From contig JBJDYV010000053.1 in NCBI GenBank assembly GCA_051867655.1, positions 1 to 10,162 of the forward strand: a DNA stretch of 10,162 nucleotides, given 5' to 3'. The notes under the pieces are model-generated. The model saw nothing but the letters and a program-made list of their open reading frames with translations, searched no databases and had not been told where the DNA came from. Position 1 is the stretch's first letter. Each line of letters starts with the position of its first letter. The position numbers and the translations under genes were made by a program. Below, in pieces: positions 1 through 7,414 of the stretch. This DNA comes from JAJPXI01 sp051867655. Its GTDB lineage: Bacteria; Bacillota; Clostridia; Oscillospirales; Oscillospiraceae.

Positions 1-56
1 ACGACGATGATCGTGGCGATCAGCACGGCAAACAGCGTGCGCTTTTTCCGTTCCAA
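1..56 (-). CDS. 5' end of a probable membrane-anchored protein (partial)
   Basis: Eighteen codons plus two bases of a gene that runs off the left edge. Reading from a TTG at 56-54 gives a short basic N-terminus (MERKKR) followed by a hydrophobic run (TLFAVLIATIIV), which looks like a signal anchor or signal peptide. A purine-rich GGGGAGGGG lies 7-9 bases upstream of the TTG. In this frame an in-frame TGA upstream rules out a longer start, and the nearby ATG at 61-59 hits a stop after 13 codons. Another frame, from the ATG near 81, also stays open to the edge but is not hydrophobic. The gene begins 34 bases after the epimerase stop with no terminator between them, so it is probably the next gene of the same wall-polymer operon. 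Its function cannot be told. Confidence 0.5.
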   Translation of the reverse strand, partial: MERKKRTLFAVLIATIIV

Positions 57-90
57 GGCATTGCCCCTCCCCTCTCAGCATTTTTCGGTT

Positions 91-1236
91 TTAAGAGAAT
101 TCCTCCGGCGGCGCTTCCCGCAGCCCGAGGTAGTGCTCGATGGCGTCCACGATACGCCGGCAGGCCTGTCCGTCGCCGTAGGGGTTGACGGCGTGGGCCA
201 TGTCCGCATAGGCGCCGGGGCATTCGATCAGCTCTTTGGCCATATTGAAGATCTGCTCCGTCTCGGTGCCGGCCAGCTTCACGGTGCCCGCCGCCACGGC
301 CTCGGGGCGCTCGGTCTCCCGCCGGAGCACCAGCACCGGCTTGCCCAGAGCAGGGGCCTCCTCCTGCAGTCCGCCGGAGTCGGTCATGACCATGTAGCAC
401 CGGGCCATGAGATTGTGCATCTCCTCCACGTCCAGCGGCTCGATCAAGTGGATGCGCCCATGACCGGACAGGTATTGCTCCGCCGCCCCGCGCACCACCG
501 GAGACAGGTGGACGGGATAGACCAGCTCCACGTCCTTGTAGGCGTCCGCCACCTGCCGCAGGGCGGTCATGATCCGGGCCATGGGCTCGCCGTAGTTTTC
601 CCGCCGGTGGCAGGTGACCAGGATGATCTTCTTATTCTCGTAGTCCAGCTCATTGAGAAGCTGAACTGCAAAGTGATGTTCCTTTTCCACTGTGGTTTTC
701 AGCGCGTCGATCACCGTGTTGCCCGTCAGATAGACGCCCCCGGTGATGCCCTCCCGGCGCAGGTTTTCCCGGTTGGAGGCCGTGGGGCAGAAATGCAGGT
801 CGGCAATGTGGCCTACCATGGTGCGGTTGATCTCCTCAGGAAAAGGGGAATACTTGTCGCCGGTGCGCAGACCGGCCTCCACGTGCCCCACGGGGATCTG
901 GTGGTAAAAGGCCGCCAGAGCGCCGGCAAAGGTGGTGGAGGTGTCCCCGTGGACCAGGATCAGGTCGGGCTTGGCCTGGGCCAGCACCCCTTCCATGCCC
1001 AGCAGGCACTTGCTGGTGATGGTGGACAGGCTCTGCCCGGGCTCCATGATGTTCAGGTCAAACTGCGGCTTGATGCCGAAGATCTCCAGTACTGAGTCCA
1101 GCATCTCCCGATGCTGGGCGGTGACGCAGCAGATACTCTCCAGGCCGCTCCGGCGTTCCAGCTCCTTGACCAGAGGGGCCATTTTGATGGCCTCCGGCCG
1201 GGTGCCGAAGATGGTCATGACCTTCTTGTCACTCAT
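91..1236 (-). CDS. wecB: UDP-N-acetylglucosamine 2-epimerase (non-hydrolysing)
   Basis: A 381-residue cytoplasmic enzyme that interconverts UDP-GlcNAc and UDP-ManNAc, supplying ManNAc for teichoic-acid linkage units or secondary cell-wall polymers; called mnaA in many Firmicutes. The family signature is clear: GTRPEAIKMAPL at residues 11-22, HGDTSTTFAG (96-105), GHVEAGLRTG (117-126), PFPEEINR (131-138), a TGNTVIDA segment (171-178), CHRRENYGEP (209-218) and SGGLQEEAP (287-295). D98, E120, E134 and H210 fall where E. coli WecB has its catalytic Asp, Glu, Glu and His. Length is normal for the family. The ATG at 1236 is preferred over longer in-frame starts because GGAGGAG lies just upstream and family members begin near here. 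The start overlaps the end of the upstream transferase gene by 8 bases (ATGAGTGA), suggesting translational coupling. The MnaA role in wall polymer is inferred from context. Confidence 0.95.
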   Translation of the reverse strand: MSDKKVMTIFGTRPEAIKMAPLVKELERRSGLESICCVTAQHREMLDSVLEIFGIKPQFDLNIMEPGQSLSTITSKCLLGMEGVLAQAKPDLILVHGDTSTTFAGALAAFYHQIPVGHVEAGLRTGDKYSPFPEEINRTMVGHIADLHFCPTASNRENLRREGITGGVYLTGNTVIDALKTTVEKEHHFAVQLLNELDYENKKIILVTCHRRENYGEPMARIMTALRQVADAYKDVELVYPVHLSPVVRGAAEQYLSGHGRIHLIEPLDVEEMHNLMARCYMVMTDSGGLQEEAPALGKPVLVLRRETERPEAVAAGTVKLAGTETEQIFNMAKELIECPGAYADMAHAVNPYGDGQACRRIVDAIEHYLGLREAPPEEFS

Positions 1237-2329
1237 CCCGGTTCTCCTCCTCCCCGCTCTGCGCCTTTTCGTCCTGCTTCTTCTCGTTATTTCCCAGGAA
1301 AATACGCGCGGAAACACCGCCTGCGGCGCAGAGTGCCAGCAGCAGGAGCATGGCCTTGATGGGCCCGCTGGTGGTCAGCACCACGGCGGACAGGCCCAGG
1401 ATGGCGCTGATGATGTAGAGCACCGCCACCGCCTGCTTCTGGGAGAAGCCCATGTCGATCAGCCGGTGGTGCACATGGCTGCGGTCGGGGCTCATGGGGC
1501 TCTTACCGTGGGCGATGCGCCGGATGAAGGCAAAGCAAGTGTCGAAAATGGGCAGCCCCAGCATCAGGAAGGGCACCACAAAGGAGATGATGTTGTACAT
1601 CTTGAACATGCCCTGGATGGACACCACCGCCAGAATATAGCCCAGGAAGGTGGAGCCGGTGTCGCCCATAAAGATCTTGGCCGGGTTCAGGTTGTAGGGC
1701 AAAAAGCCGATGCAGCCGCCCGCCAGCGCCGCCAGGAGGATGGCCACATCCCCCTCCCCCAGCACCAGGGCGATGACCAGCATGGACATGGAGCTGATGG
1801 TGGACACGCCGCAGGCCAGGCCGTCCAGGCCGTCGATCAGGTTGACGGCGTTGGTGATGGCCACGATCCAGATGACCGTGACCGGCCAGGCCAGCCAGCC
1901 CAGCTCCCAGTAGGGGTTGCTGGAGAAAATGTTGGGGTTGGACAGGGTGGAAATGATGTTTCCCGTCCCCACGGCAATGATAGCCGCCGCGATCTGCACC
2001 ACGAACTTGAACTTGGCGGACAGGGCATAAATATCATCAAAAATGCCCAGGATCACGATGATGACCGCACCCAGGAGCATTCCCCGCACCTGCACGGTCA
2101 GTTCGGCAAACAGCAGGACGGTCACCAGAAAGCCCAGGAAGATGGCCAGGCCGCCCATGCGGGGAATGGGGTGGTCGTGCATACGCCGGGCGTCTTTGGG
2201 CACATCCATAGCGCCCACCTTTTGGGCCAGAGTGCGCACCAGCGGCGTGGACAGGAAGGAGATGACCCCTGCCACGATCAGTGCCGCCACCACAAAGCCG
2301 ACCAGCCGGAGTTCCACGTTCATTTGCAT
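1229..2329 (-). CDS. Undecaprenyl-phosphate GlcNAc-1-phosphate transferase family (WecA/TagO-like)
   Basis: A 366-residue polytopic membrane protein of the MraY/WecA family, transferring a sugar-1-phosphate from a UDP-sugar to undecaprenyl phosphate as the first lipid-linked step of wall polymer synthesis. Visible motifs are the metal-binding FDD at 97-99, NAVNLIDGLDG at 160-170, the FMGDTGS loop at 220-226 and the HVHH cluster at 285-288, with about ten hydrophobic segments between them. The HxHH form, the pairing with wecB, and the lack of MraY-type cell-division neighbours favour WecA/TagO (GlcNAc-1-P) over MraY; substrate is inferred. The C-terminus (347-366) is a charged cytoplasmic tail. 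The start is the first of two close ATGs (2329), which has AAAGGAG ten bases upstream; the second (2323) would be too far. It starts 25 bases after the trpS stop and overlaps wecB by 8 bases, so it sits mid-operon. Confidence 0.92.
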   Translation of the reverse strand: MQMNVELRLVGFVVAALIVAGVISFLSTPLVRTLAQKVGAMDVPKDARRMHDHPIPRMGGLAIFLGFLVTVLLFAELTVQVRGMLLGAVIIVILGIFDDIYALSAKFKFVVQIAAAIIAVGTGNIISTLSNPNIFSSNPYWELGWLAWPVTVIWIVAITNAVNLIDGLDGLACGVSTISSMSMLVIALVLGEGDVAILLAALAGGCIGFLPYNLNPAKIFMGDTGSTFLGYILAVVSIQGMFKMYNIISFVVPFLMLGLPIFDTCFAFIRRIAHGKSPMSPDRSHVHHRLIDMGFSQKQAVAVLYIISAILGLSAVVLTTSGPIKAMLLLLALCAAGGVSARIFLGNNEKKQDEKAQSGEEENRDE

Positions 2330-2354
2330 TTGTCCGTAACTCCTTTAAGGCATT

Positions 2355-3356
2355 TTACCGGGCCAGGAAGCCCACTTTTTTATACACTTTCCGCAGCGTC
2401 TTCTCCGCCACGTAGGACGCCTTCTCAGCGCCGGAGCGGTACACGCTCTCCAGGTAAGCCTTGTCGGCCAGCAGCCGCTCGGTTTCCTCCCGGATGGGCC
2501 GCAGGATCTCCACCACGGCCTCGCCCACGGCGGGCTTGAAAGCGCCGTAGCCCTTGCCCTCAAACTCGGCCTCGATCTCCTCGTAGGTCTTGCCCGTGCA
2601 GGCGGAGTAGATGGACATCAGGTTGGCCACACCGGGCTTCTCCTGGGGCGCGTAGCGCACGCAGCGCTCGGTGTCGCTGTCGGTGATGGCCCGCTTGAAC
2701 TTGCGCATGATGTCCTCCGGCTTCTCCATCAGGAACACGCAGCCCTCGGGCATGGACTTGCTCATCTTGTTTTCGGGGGCGTTCAGGCTCATGACCCGGG
2801 CGCCCGTCTTGGGGATGTAGGGCTCGGGGATCTTGAACACATCGCCGTAGATGTGGTTGAAGCGCTGGGCCACGTTGCGGGTCAGCTCCACATGCTGCTT
2901 CTGGTCCTCGCCCACGGGCACGAAATCGGGCTGGTAGAGCAGGATATCGGCGGCCATCAGGGCGGGATAGGTGAACAGGCCGCCGTTGATGTTGTCGGCG
3001 TTTTTGGCGGACTTGTCCTTGAACTGGGTCATGCGGGACAGCTCGCCGAACATGGTATAGCAGTTGAGCACCCAGCCCAGCTCGGCGTGCTGATGCACAT
3101 GGGACTGGACGAACAGGGTGTTCTTTTCCGGATCCAGGCCGCAGGCGATATACTGGGCCAGCTGGGTCAGGGTGCGCCGGCGCAGGTCGGCGGGCGTCTG
3201 GCGCACGGTGATGGTGTGCATATCCGCCATAAAGTAATAGCAGTCAAATTCCTCCGCCCGGGCGCCCCAGTTGCGGATGGCGCCCAGATAGTTGCCCAGG
3301 TGCAGCTCACCGCTGGGCTGGATGCCGGAGAGCATGATTTTTTTATTTTCTTCCAT
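2355..3356 (-). CDS. trpS: Tryptophanyl-tRNA synthetase
   Basis: A 333-residue cytoplasmic class Ic aminoacyl-tRNA synthetase that charges tRNA-Trp with tryptophan using ATP. The HIGH-type signature appears as PSGELHLGNY (residues 14-23) and the KMSKS loop is intact at 197-201. Other family segments include YFMADMHTIT (41-50), VQSHVHQHAELGW (83-95) and GEDQKQHVELTRN (149-161). The length matches the short bacterial TrpRS form. I chose the ATG at 3356; 13 further in-frame codons exist upstream, but they overlap the AAAGGA ribosome-binding region and do not look like TrpRS. The spacing from AAAGGA to this ATG is about 13 bases, a little long. It is the first gene of an operon with a WecA/TagO-like transferase and wecB. 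A housekeeping synthetase heading a wall-polymer operon is probably a local rearrangement, not a functional link. Confidence 0.97.
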   Translation of the reverse strand: MEENKKIMLSGIQPSGELHLGNYLGAIRNWGARAEEFDCYYFMADMHTITVRQTPADLRRRTLTQLAQYIACGLDPEKNTLFVQSHVHQHAELGWVLNCYTMFGELSRMTQFKDKSAKNADNINGGLFTYPALMAADILLYQPDFVPVGEDQKQHVELTRNVAQRFNHIYGDVFKIPEPYIPKTGARVMSLNAPENKMSKSMPEGCVFLMEKPEDIMRKFKRAITDSDTERCVRYAPQEKPGVANLMSIYSACTGKTYEEIEAEFEGKGYGAFKPAVGEAVVEILRPIREETERLLADKAYLESVYRSGAEKASYVAEKTLRKVYKKVGFLAR

Positions 3357-3394
3357 GGAAGTGACACGTTCCTTTCCACTGGTACTTGTACGCA

Positions 3395-3412
3395 ATGATA
3401 CTCAAGTATCAT
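3395..3412. promoter_or_regulatory. Operator-like dyad overlapping the trpS -10 region
   Basis: ATGATACTCAAGTATCAT is a perfect inverted repeat with 8-base arms and a 2-base centre. It overlaps the trpS -10 box (3408-3413) and the expected transcription start near 3401. This is where a repressor dimer would bind, and no other purpose is evident. A shorter dyad, GTACTTGTAC, lies just downstream at about 3382-3391. Which regulator might bind is unknown. Confidence 0.45.
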
Positions 3413-3436
3413 ACCATACCGGCGCGAGAAGTGCAA
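3408..3436 (-). promoter_or_regulatory. Sigma-A-type promoter of the trpS operon
   Basis: On the minus strand TTGCAC (3436-3431) and TATGAT (3413-3408) are separated by exactly 17 bases, close to the sigma-A consensus. Transcription should start near 3401, giving a leader of about 45 bases before trpS. That leader is too short for a T-box, the usual control of synthetase genes in Firmicutes. Confidence 0.75.
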
Positions 3437-3446
3437 GAAAAGATGT

Positions 3447-3468
3447 TCCGGGAAACGTCCGGGAAACG
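3447..3468. repeat. Tandem direct repeat, 2 x 11 bases
   Basis: TCCGGGAAACG occurs twice in direct succession (3447-3457 and 3458-3468), between the trpS promoter and the palindrome that follows the SLH gene. Function unknown; it may be a local duplication of the terminator's downstream flank. Confidence 0.6.
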
Positions 3469-3470
3469 CG

Positions 3471-3502
3471 CGGGACCGGAGCGCCGCGGCGCTCCGGTCC
3501 CG
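3471..3502 (-). terminator. Perfect 32-base palindrome, probable terminator of the SLH gene
   Basis: Bases 3471-3486 are exactly complementary to 3487-3502 (arm CGGGACCGGAGCGCCG), so RNA from either strand would fold into a very stable GC hairpin. It begins 32 bases beyond the SLH gene stop. On the minus strand it is followed by GCGCGTTTCCC, not a long U tract, so it may be a weak or atypical intrinsic terminator, or may act mainly as a 3'-end stabiliser. The rest of 3357-3534 holds the trpS promoter, the dyad and the tandem repeat; I see no gene there. Confidence 0.55.
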
Positions 3503-3534
3503 TTCATTTGATTCAGGCTTGTATGGGGTTTTTC

Positions 3535-6500
3535 TTACTTGCTGTTGGCAGCGATCCAGGCCTGCTCCAGAGCGGCCCAGTCGGTGGCCTCCAGCAGGGC
3601 GGTCCACTTCTCGCCGCGGAACGTCTCACCCGTCAGCAGCTTGGTGGTGCGGGTGTAGTCGTGGGCGTTGGCGGCCTCCTGAATGGCCTCGTAGTACCAC
3701 ATATCGGGGTCGGCGTTATCCACAAAGGTCACCATGTCGGGCAGCATGTTCTCTTCCTCCGCGCCGCGCTGCAGCATGCGGTTGACGATGGTCACGGCCT
3801 CGGCACGGGTCAGGTTGTCGTCGGGACGGAAGTAGCCCGCGTAGCCCTCGATCCAGCCCGCGTACTCGATCAGAGCGATCTCCTTGGCGGCCCAGTGGGT
3901 GCTGGGAACATCCTTGAAGGAGGTGGCGGGGATCTTGCCGGTCACGGTGCAGAACTGGGCGGCCATGACCGCCAGCTCGGCGCGGGTGATGGGATCGTTG
4001 GGACGGAAGTTACCGTCGTCCGAGTCGGTGATGATGCCGGCCTTATCCAGGGTCAGGACGGCCATGGTGTACCAGGCGTCGTCGGGCACATCCTTGAAGC
4101 GGTTGTCGGTGCCCCAGTTGGCGCTGCGGAACTCGTCGGTCATCAGGCGGAAGTAGATGTTGGCGATCTCCGCGCGGGTGATGGTGCCCAGAGGATTGAC
4201 CTCATCGTTGCCCACGCCGATGATGTAGGCCACGTGATCCACGGTGTTCAGGCCCTTGACCTTGATGGTGGGATCGTTCACAACGGGGGGAATGTAGCCA
4301 TTATAGGTGGTGGTCACAACCACATTGTGGTCATTGTCGATGCTCGGGAAGGTGATTACATAGGCACTCTTAGTTCTATCCCAGCTGTAGTCCTTGGTCT
4401 CTATGCCGTCCACGGTGACGGACTTGATGGCGTAATTCTGGTCCACAGTGAAATAGACCTCTGCATCCTCACCAGCATTGTAGGTCGTGGTCGGCGTAAT
4501 CTCGCCGTGCTTATCGATGGAGGTAGTGACAGTGTAGCGGGCGGCAACCTTGGTACCCTCGTCAGTATCGGAGGCCTTGTCATCCGGATCCGCAGGGTTA
4601 CTTACGGTAACAGCATTTGTTAAGGTCTTACCGGCATCCGCTTCAACCACCAGATAGCTGGCCTCGAGTGTGACGGTTCCCCCTGCGGGAACGTTCACTT
4701 CGGTGACAGTATTACCATCCAGGGTAATGACCGCATTGGCTCCATTGTTCAGGGTGTCAGCAATCGTTACCTTGTTTGCATCGGTATTGCCGCTGTTGCT
4801 GATCGTGATGGTCCATTCAATGGTATCGCCAACCTGAACTTCGGCGGCGGTGGTGCGGGTCTTGGTCACACCAAGCTTGCTGTACGGGTTTTCAACCTTA
4901 CCTGTATTGTCACTATCTTCCGGCTTGTTACCTTCGGTCACAGTGACAACTGCTTTGTTATTCAGAGTCTCGCCCAGATCATCCTTGATCACCGTGTACT
5001 GCGCGATGAAGGTAACTTCACTCTTTGCCGCAACCTCAAAATTGGAAGCGTTTAAACCTTCGGCCGTCGGCGTCAGAGACACGGTACGGCTGCCGATCGT
5101 CAGGGTGTCGCTCAGGCTCAGGCCGGTGGCCTTTTCAGTACCGGAGTTGGATACCTTAATCTCCCACTCGACCACGTTGCCAATCTTGAAACCGTTCTCA
5201 GGCACTGTGGTCTTTAACGTCTTATCAACGCTGACCACAGGATAGCCCTCGAAATTAGCGGTAAAGGTGTATACTCTGCCGCCGGTTACCGAAATTTCCT
5301 GCTCCGATGTCAATATCTTGGCATCATTTTCATCCACCGCAAAGGAAACCATTTCGGTAGCATCGGAAGATTTAGCGGTCCACTCAGTGAAAGCATACCC
5401 ACTCGTCGCAGAAGCAACCGAGCCGGAAATCTTAACGGTTCCGGTAGTCAAATACTTACCACTCGTGTCCTTGATGGTCAGGACTTCCGTGGTACCGGTC
5501 ACAGCACCCATGTTCTCATCCGAACTGATATACTTGACAGTGACCTGATACTTGTCGGGGATGCCGTCGGGCTGGTTAAGATCCTCACCCTCGCCAATTT
5601 CGTCTTTGGAGTAAACCAGATTGACAGTTACATCACCAGTGATAGTACCTTCAAGGGCATCCGAAGCTACGCTGTCAAACACATAGTTGACTTCCGATCC
5701 GTTAACCGTGCGCGTCACAGACTCGGGCGCGTTATGGGTGCAGGTTTCGCCCGCTCCTGGAGTGCCAACAATAATGTTCCAGCTAGCGCCCTTGTTGAGG
5801 GTGTAAGAGAAGGTAGTGACACCCACAGGGGTGAATTCATTGGAGGCATCCACCGAATCATAGTAATATTTGACAGTGAGCGTATACTGCTTCGTATATG
5901 TGTTGGTCAGCGCCGCGGTAGCAGTCCCACCAGCGGTAACAGTTGCAGTGGTCTTGCCGGGGACTTCGTCGCCGTCCACGCTGCTGTCAGGGTCATACAC
6001 GGGAGTCGCGGTGACAGAGTAGCCGGCTACTGCGTAGTTGCTTTCTTCTACGGTGTAGGTACCGGGAGTCAGATTATTGATGGTCCAGGAGTAGGGCGAA
6101 GCATCAGTGCCACTGCCAGTTGCATCAGTCAGACCCTTTGTGGCAACAACGGTATCGCCTTGCTTCACAGTGATAGCGAAGTTGTTAGGCAGAGACACAC
6201 CATTATCCAAGCCGCTGACGGTCTTGGTCACGGTCAGGGTGCCGGTTGGCATTGTAGTTTCTTCCCACTGAGCCACAAATTTAACATGACGGTTCAAAGT
6301 TACATTTGCACCAACTGCTACATCTTGTGCTGTACCATGTGCCTCACTCAGTGTCACAGTGCTGCCGCTTACGCTTGCGGTAAGATAATACTGCGCTTTC
6401 CATCCCTGGAATTTATAGGCCTTTTCTCCTACAACTACAACATCATTTACATTAACAGTAGTAGTTCCATCTTTCAGCGCAAGAACAGAATGGACAGGGA

Positions 6501-7368
6501 CAGAATCTGTACCCTGGGTATATGTGTACACTGCGGTCGTATCATTAAACTTATCGTCGCTCGGAATATCAACAGACAATCCCGTTGCACCAGTCAGATT
6601 AAAATCATACTGAGCATAGACGGGAGAAGGCGCAACCCCTAGCTCAATGATGATCCAGGAGGGGTAACCTGCGCCCTTATGGAACACAGGCGTAAACTCA
6701 TATGCTCCCGTGCTCATATCCGTATTAATGGAGGCATAGATGTCCGACCCTTGGGCTGTTGTGCAGCCGTATCCGGTGCCACTGTCGTTGCAGCACACAA
6801 GGACTGCTTTCACATAGTAGCCATCATCCGGAGTAATGACGATGCCGGAAGCAGATGCATCCGGATTATTTCCTCTGCCAGTTAAATAAGTAATGTTATT
6901 CTCAGCGCCGTTGATTTTGACCTTAACTTTACTCGAATAACTATTCTGTGTACTGTTATTCGCGGCCACATAGCCACTTCCAGATTTTGTGATAACACCC
7001 ATTCGCCAACCAAACTGAGGGCACTGCAAATATATGGTTACAGTGCTAGTGCCATAAGAAATGTTTGCAGAACCGTAATAATCACCCCAGGTAACAGTGA
7101 CATCATTACCAAATTGCCCGGTCACCTGAATCTGATAAGGCCCACTGCTAGGAACTGTTGCATTATAAGTTTTTTCGCCGCTTGTCACAGTTACCTGTTG
7201 CCCTGCAATACCTGTAATATCAAACCCGCTTGCGGCCTCTAATGTGATGGTAATCGTCCGGTCGCTCGGGGTGCCGCCCGGGTGCGCCAGCGCGCTGACA
7301 GGGAGCAACGCAAGAACCATAACGAGCGTCAAAATCGTACTGAGAATTCGCTTGCATTTGCCTTTCAT
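3535..7368 (-). CDS. Large secreted surface protein with SLH domains
   Basis: A 1277-residue exported protein, probably an adhesin-like or S-layer-associated protein held non-covalently in the wall. Residues 1-29 form a signal peptide (MKGKCKR, a hydrophobic core, then VSALA). Residues 30-250 are unrecognised and Thr/Ser/Gly-rich. Residues 250-370 resemble an InlB-type B repeat (FQGW, VKFVAQW). Residues 376-492 resemble a SpaA/Cna-B-like or DUF5979 beta domain (GTLTVTKTVSG, GTYTVEE). Residues 494-590 are MucBP-like. The linker DGIPDKYQVTVKY (601-613) begins a further module to about 707. Two DUF11-like repeats follow (712-820 and 832-940; VVEWEIKVSNSG and TIEWTITISNSG), then an InlB-like repeat (944-1022). 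The C-terminus has SLH motifs with TRAE at 1064-1067, 1128-1131 and 1187-1190; the first lacks the usual FxDV opening and a fourth (FVDNADPDMWYYEAI) is truncated. There is no LPXTG. The TTG at 7386 is rejected because it overlaps the ribosome-binding site. Domain names are from memory of family patterns. Confidence 0.9.
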   Translation of the reverse strand: MKGKCKRILSTILTLVMVLALLPVSALAHPGGTPSDRTITITLEAASGFDITGIAGQQVTVTSGEKTYNATVPSSGPYQIQVTGQFGNDVTVTWGDYYGSANISYGTSTVTIYLQCPQFGWRMGVITKSGSGYVAANNSTQNSYSSKVKVKINGAENNITYLTGRGNNPDASASGIVITPDDGYYVKAVLVCCNDSGTGYGCTTAQGSDIYASINTDMSTGAYEFTPVFHKGAGYPSWIIIELGVAPSPVYAQYDFNLTGATGLSVDIPSDDKFNDTTAVYTYTQGTDSVPVHSVLALKDGTTTVNVNDVVVVGEKAYKFQGWKAQYYLTASVSGSTVTLSEAHGTAQDVAVGANVTLNRHVKFVAQWEETTMPTGTLTVTKTVSGLDNGVSLPNNFAITVKQGDTVVATKGLTDATGSGTDASPYSWTINNLTPGTYTVEESNYAVAGYSVTATPVYDPDSSVDGDEVPGKTTATVTAGGTATAALTNTYTKQYTLTVKYYYDSVDASNEFTPVGVTTFSYTLNKGASWNIIVGTPGAGETCTHNAPESVTRTVNGSEVNYVFDSVASDALEGTITGDVTVNLVYSKDEIGEGEDLNQPDGIPDKYQVTVKYISSDENMGAVTGTTEVLTIKDTSGKYLTTGTVKISGSVASATSGYAFTEWTAKSSDATEMVSFAVDENDAKILTSEQEISVTGGRVYTFTANFEGYPVVSVDKTLKTTVPENGFKIGNVVEWEIKVSNSGTEKATGLSLSDTLTIGSRTVSLTPTAEGLNASNFEVAAKSEVTFIAQYTVIKDDLGETLNNKAVVTVTEGNKPEDSDNTGKVENPYSKLGVTKTRTTAAEVQVGDTIEWTITISNSGNTDANKVTIADTLNNGANAVITLDGNTVTEVNVPAGGTVTLEASYLVVEADAGKTLTNAVTVSNPADPDDKASDTDEGTKVAARYTVTTSIDKHGEITPTTTYNAGEDAEVYFTVDQNYAIKSVTVDGIETKDYSWDRTKSAYVITFPSIDNDHNVVVTTTYNGYIPPVVNDPTIKVKGLNTVDHVAYIIGVGNDEVNPLGTITRAEIANIYFRLMTDEFRSANWGTDNRFKDVPDDAWYTMAVLTLDKAGIITDSDDGNFRPNDPITRAELAVMAAQFCTVTGKIPATSFKDVPSTHWAAKEIALIEYAGWIEGYAGYFRPDDNLTRAEAVTIVNRMLQRGAEEENMLPDMVTFVDNADPDMWYYEAIQEAANAHDYTRTTKLLTGETFRGEKWTALLEATDWAALEQAWIAANSK

Positions 7369-7377
7369 ATAAATTTC

Positions 7378-7383
7378 CCTCCT
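7378..7383 (-). promoter_or_regulatory. Ribosome binding site deciding the SLH gene start
   Basis: AGGAGG on the minus strand, nine bases before the ATG at 7368. An upstream TTG (7386) in the same frame directly abuts this sequence and so cannot be the start. The adjoining 46-base gap (7369-7414) has an AT-repeat stretch. A TTGATA on the minus strand (7418-7413) has only a poor -10 partner, so I do not call a separate SLH promoter. Confidence 0.8.
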
Positions 7384-7414
7384 CAAAGGTTTTCATATAT
7401 ATATTTCATCTATA

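Noticed and set aside
932..2539. Long plus-strand open frame of 535 codons, and similar plus-strand frames at 7-1095, 2853-3398, 3292-4623 and 7478-8725
   Set aside because: They lie antisense to well-recognised minus-strand genes, have low-complexity His/Gln/Gly/Arg-rich products and no family motifs. They are by-products of GC-rich codon use on the other strand.
3357..3534. T-box or tryptophan-responsive leader upstream of trpS
   Set aside because: No T-box consensus is visible, and a good promoter only about 45 bases before trpS leaves no room for one.
7366..7386. TTG start for the SLH gene at 7386
   Set aside because: It abuts the AGGAGG ribosome-binding site and adds residues before a clean signal peptide starting at the ATG 7368.
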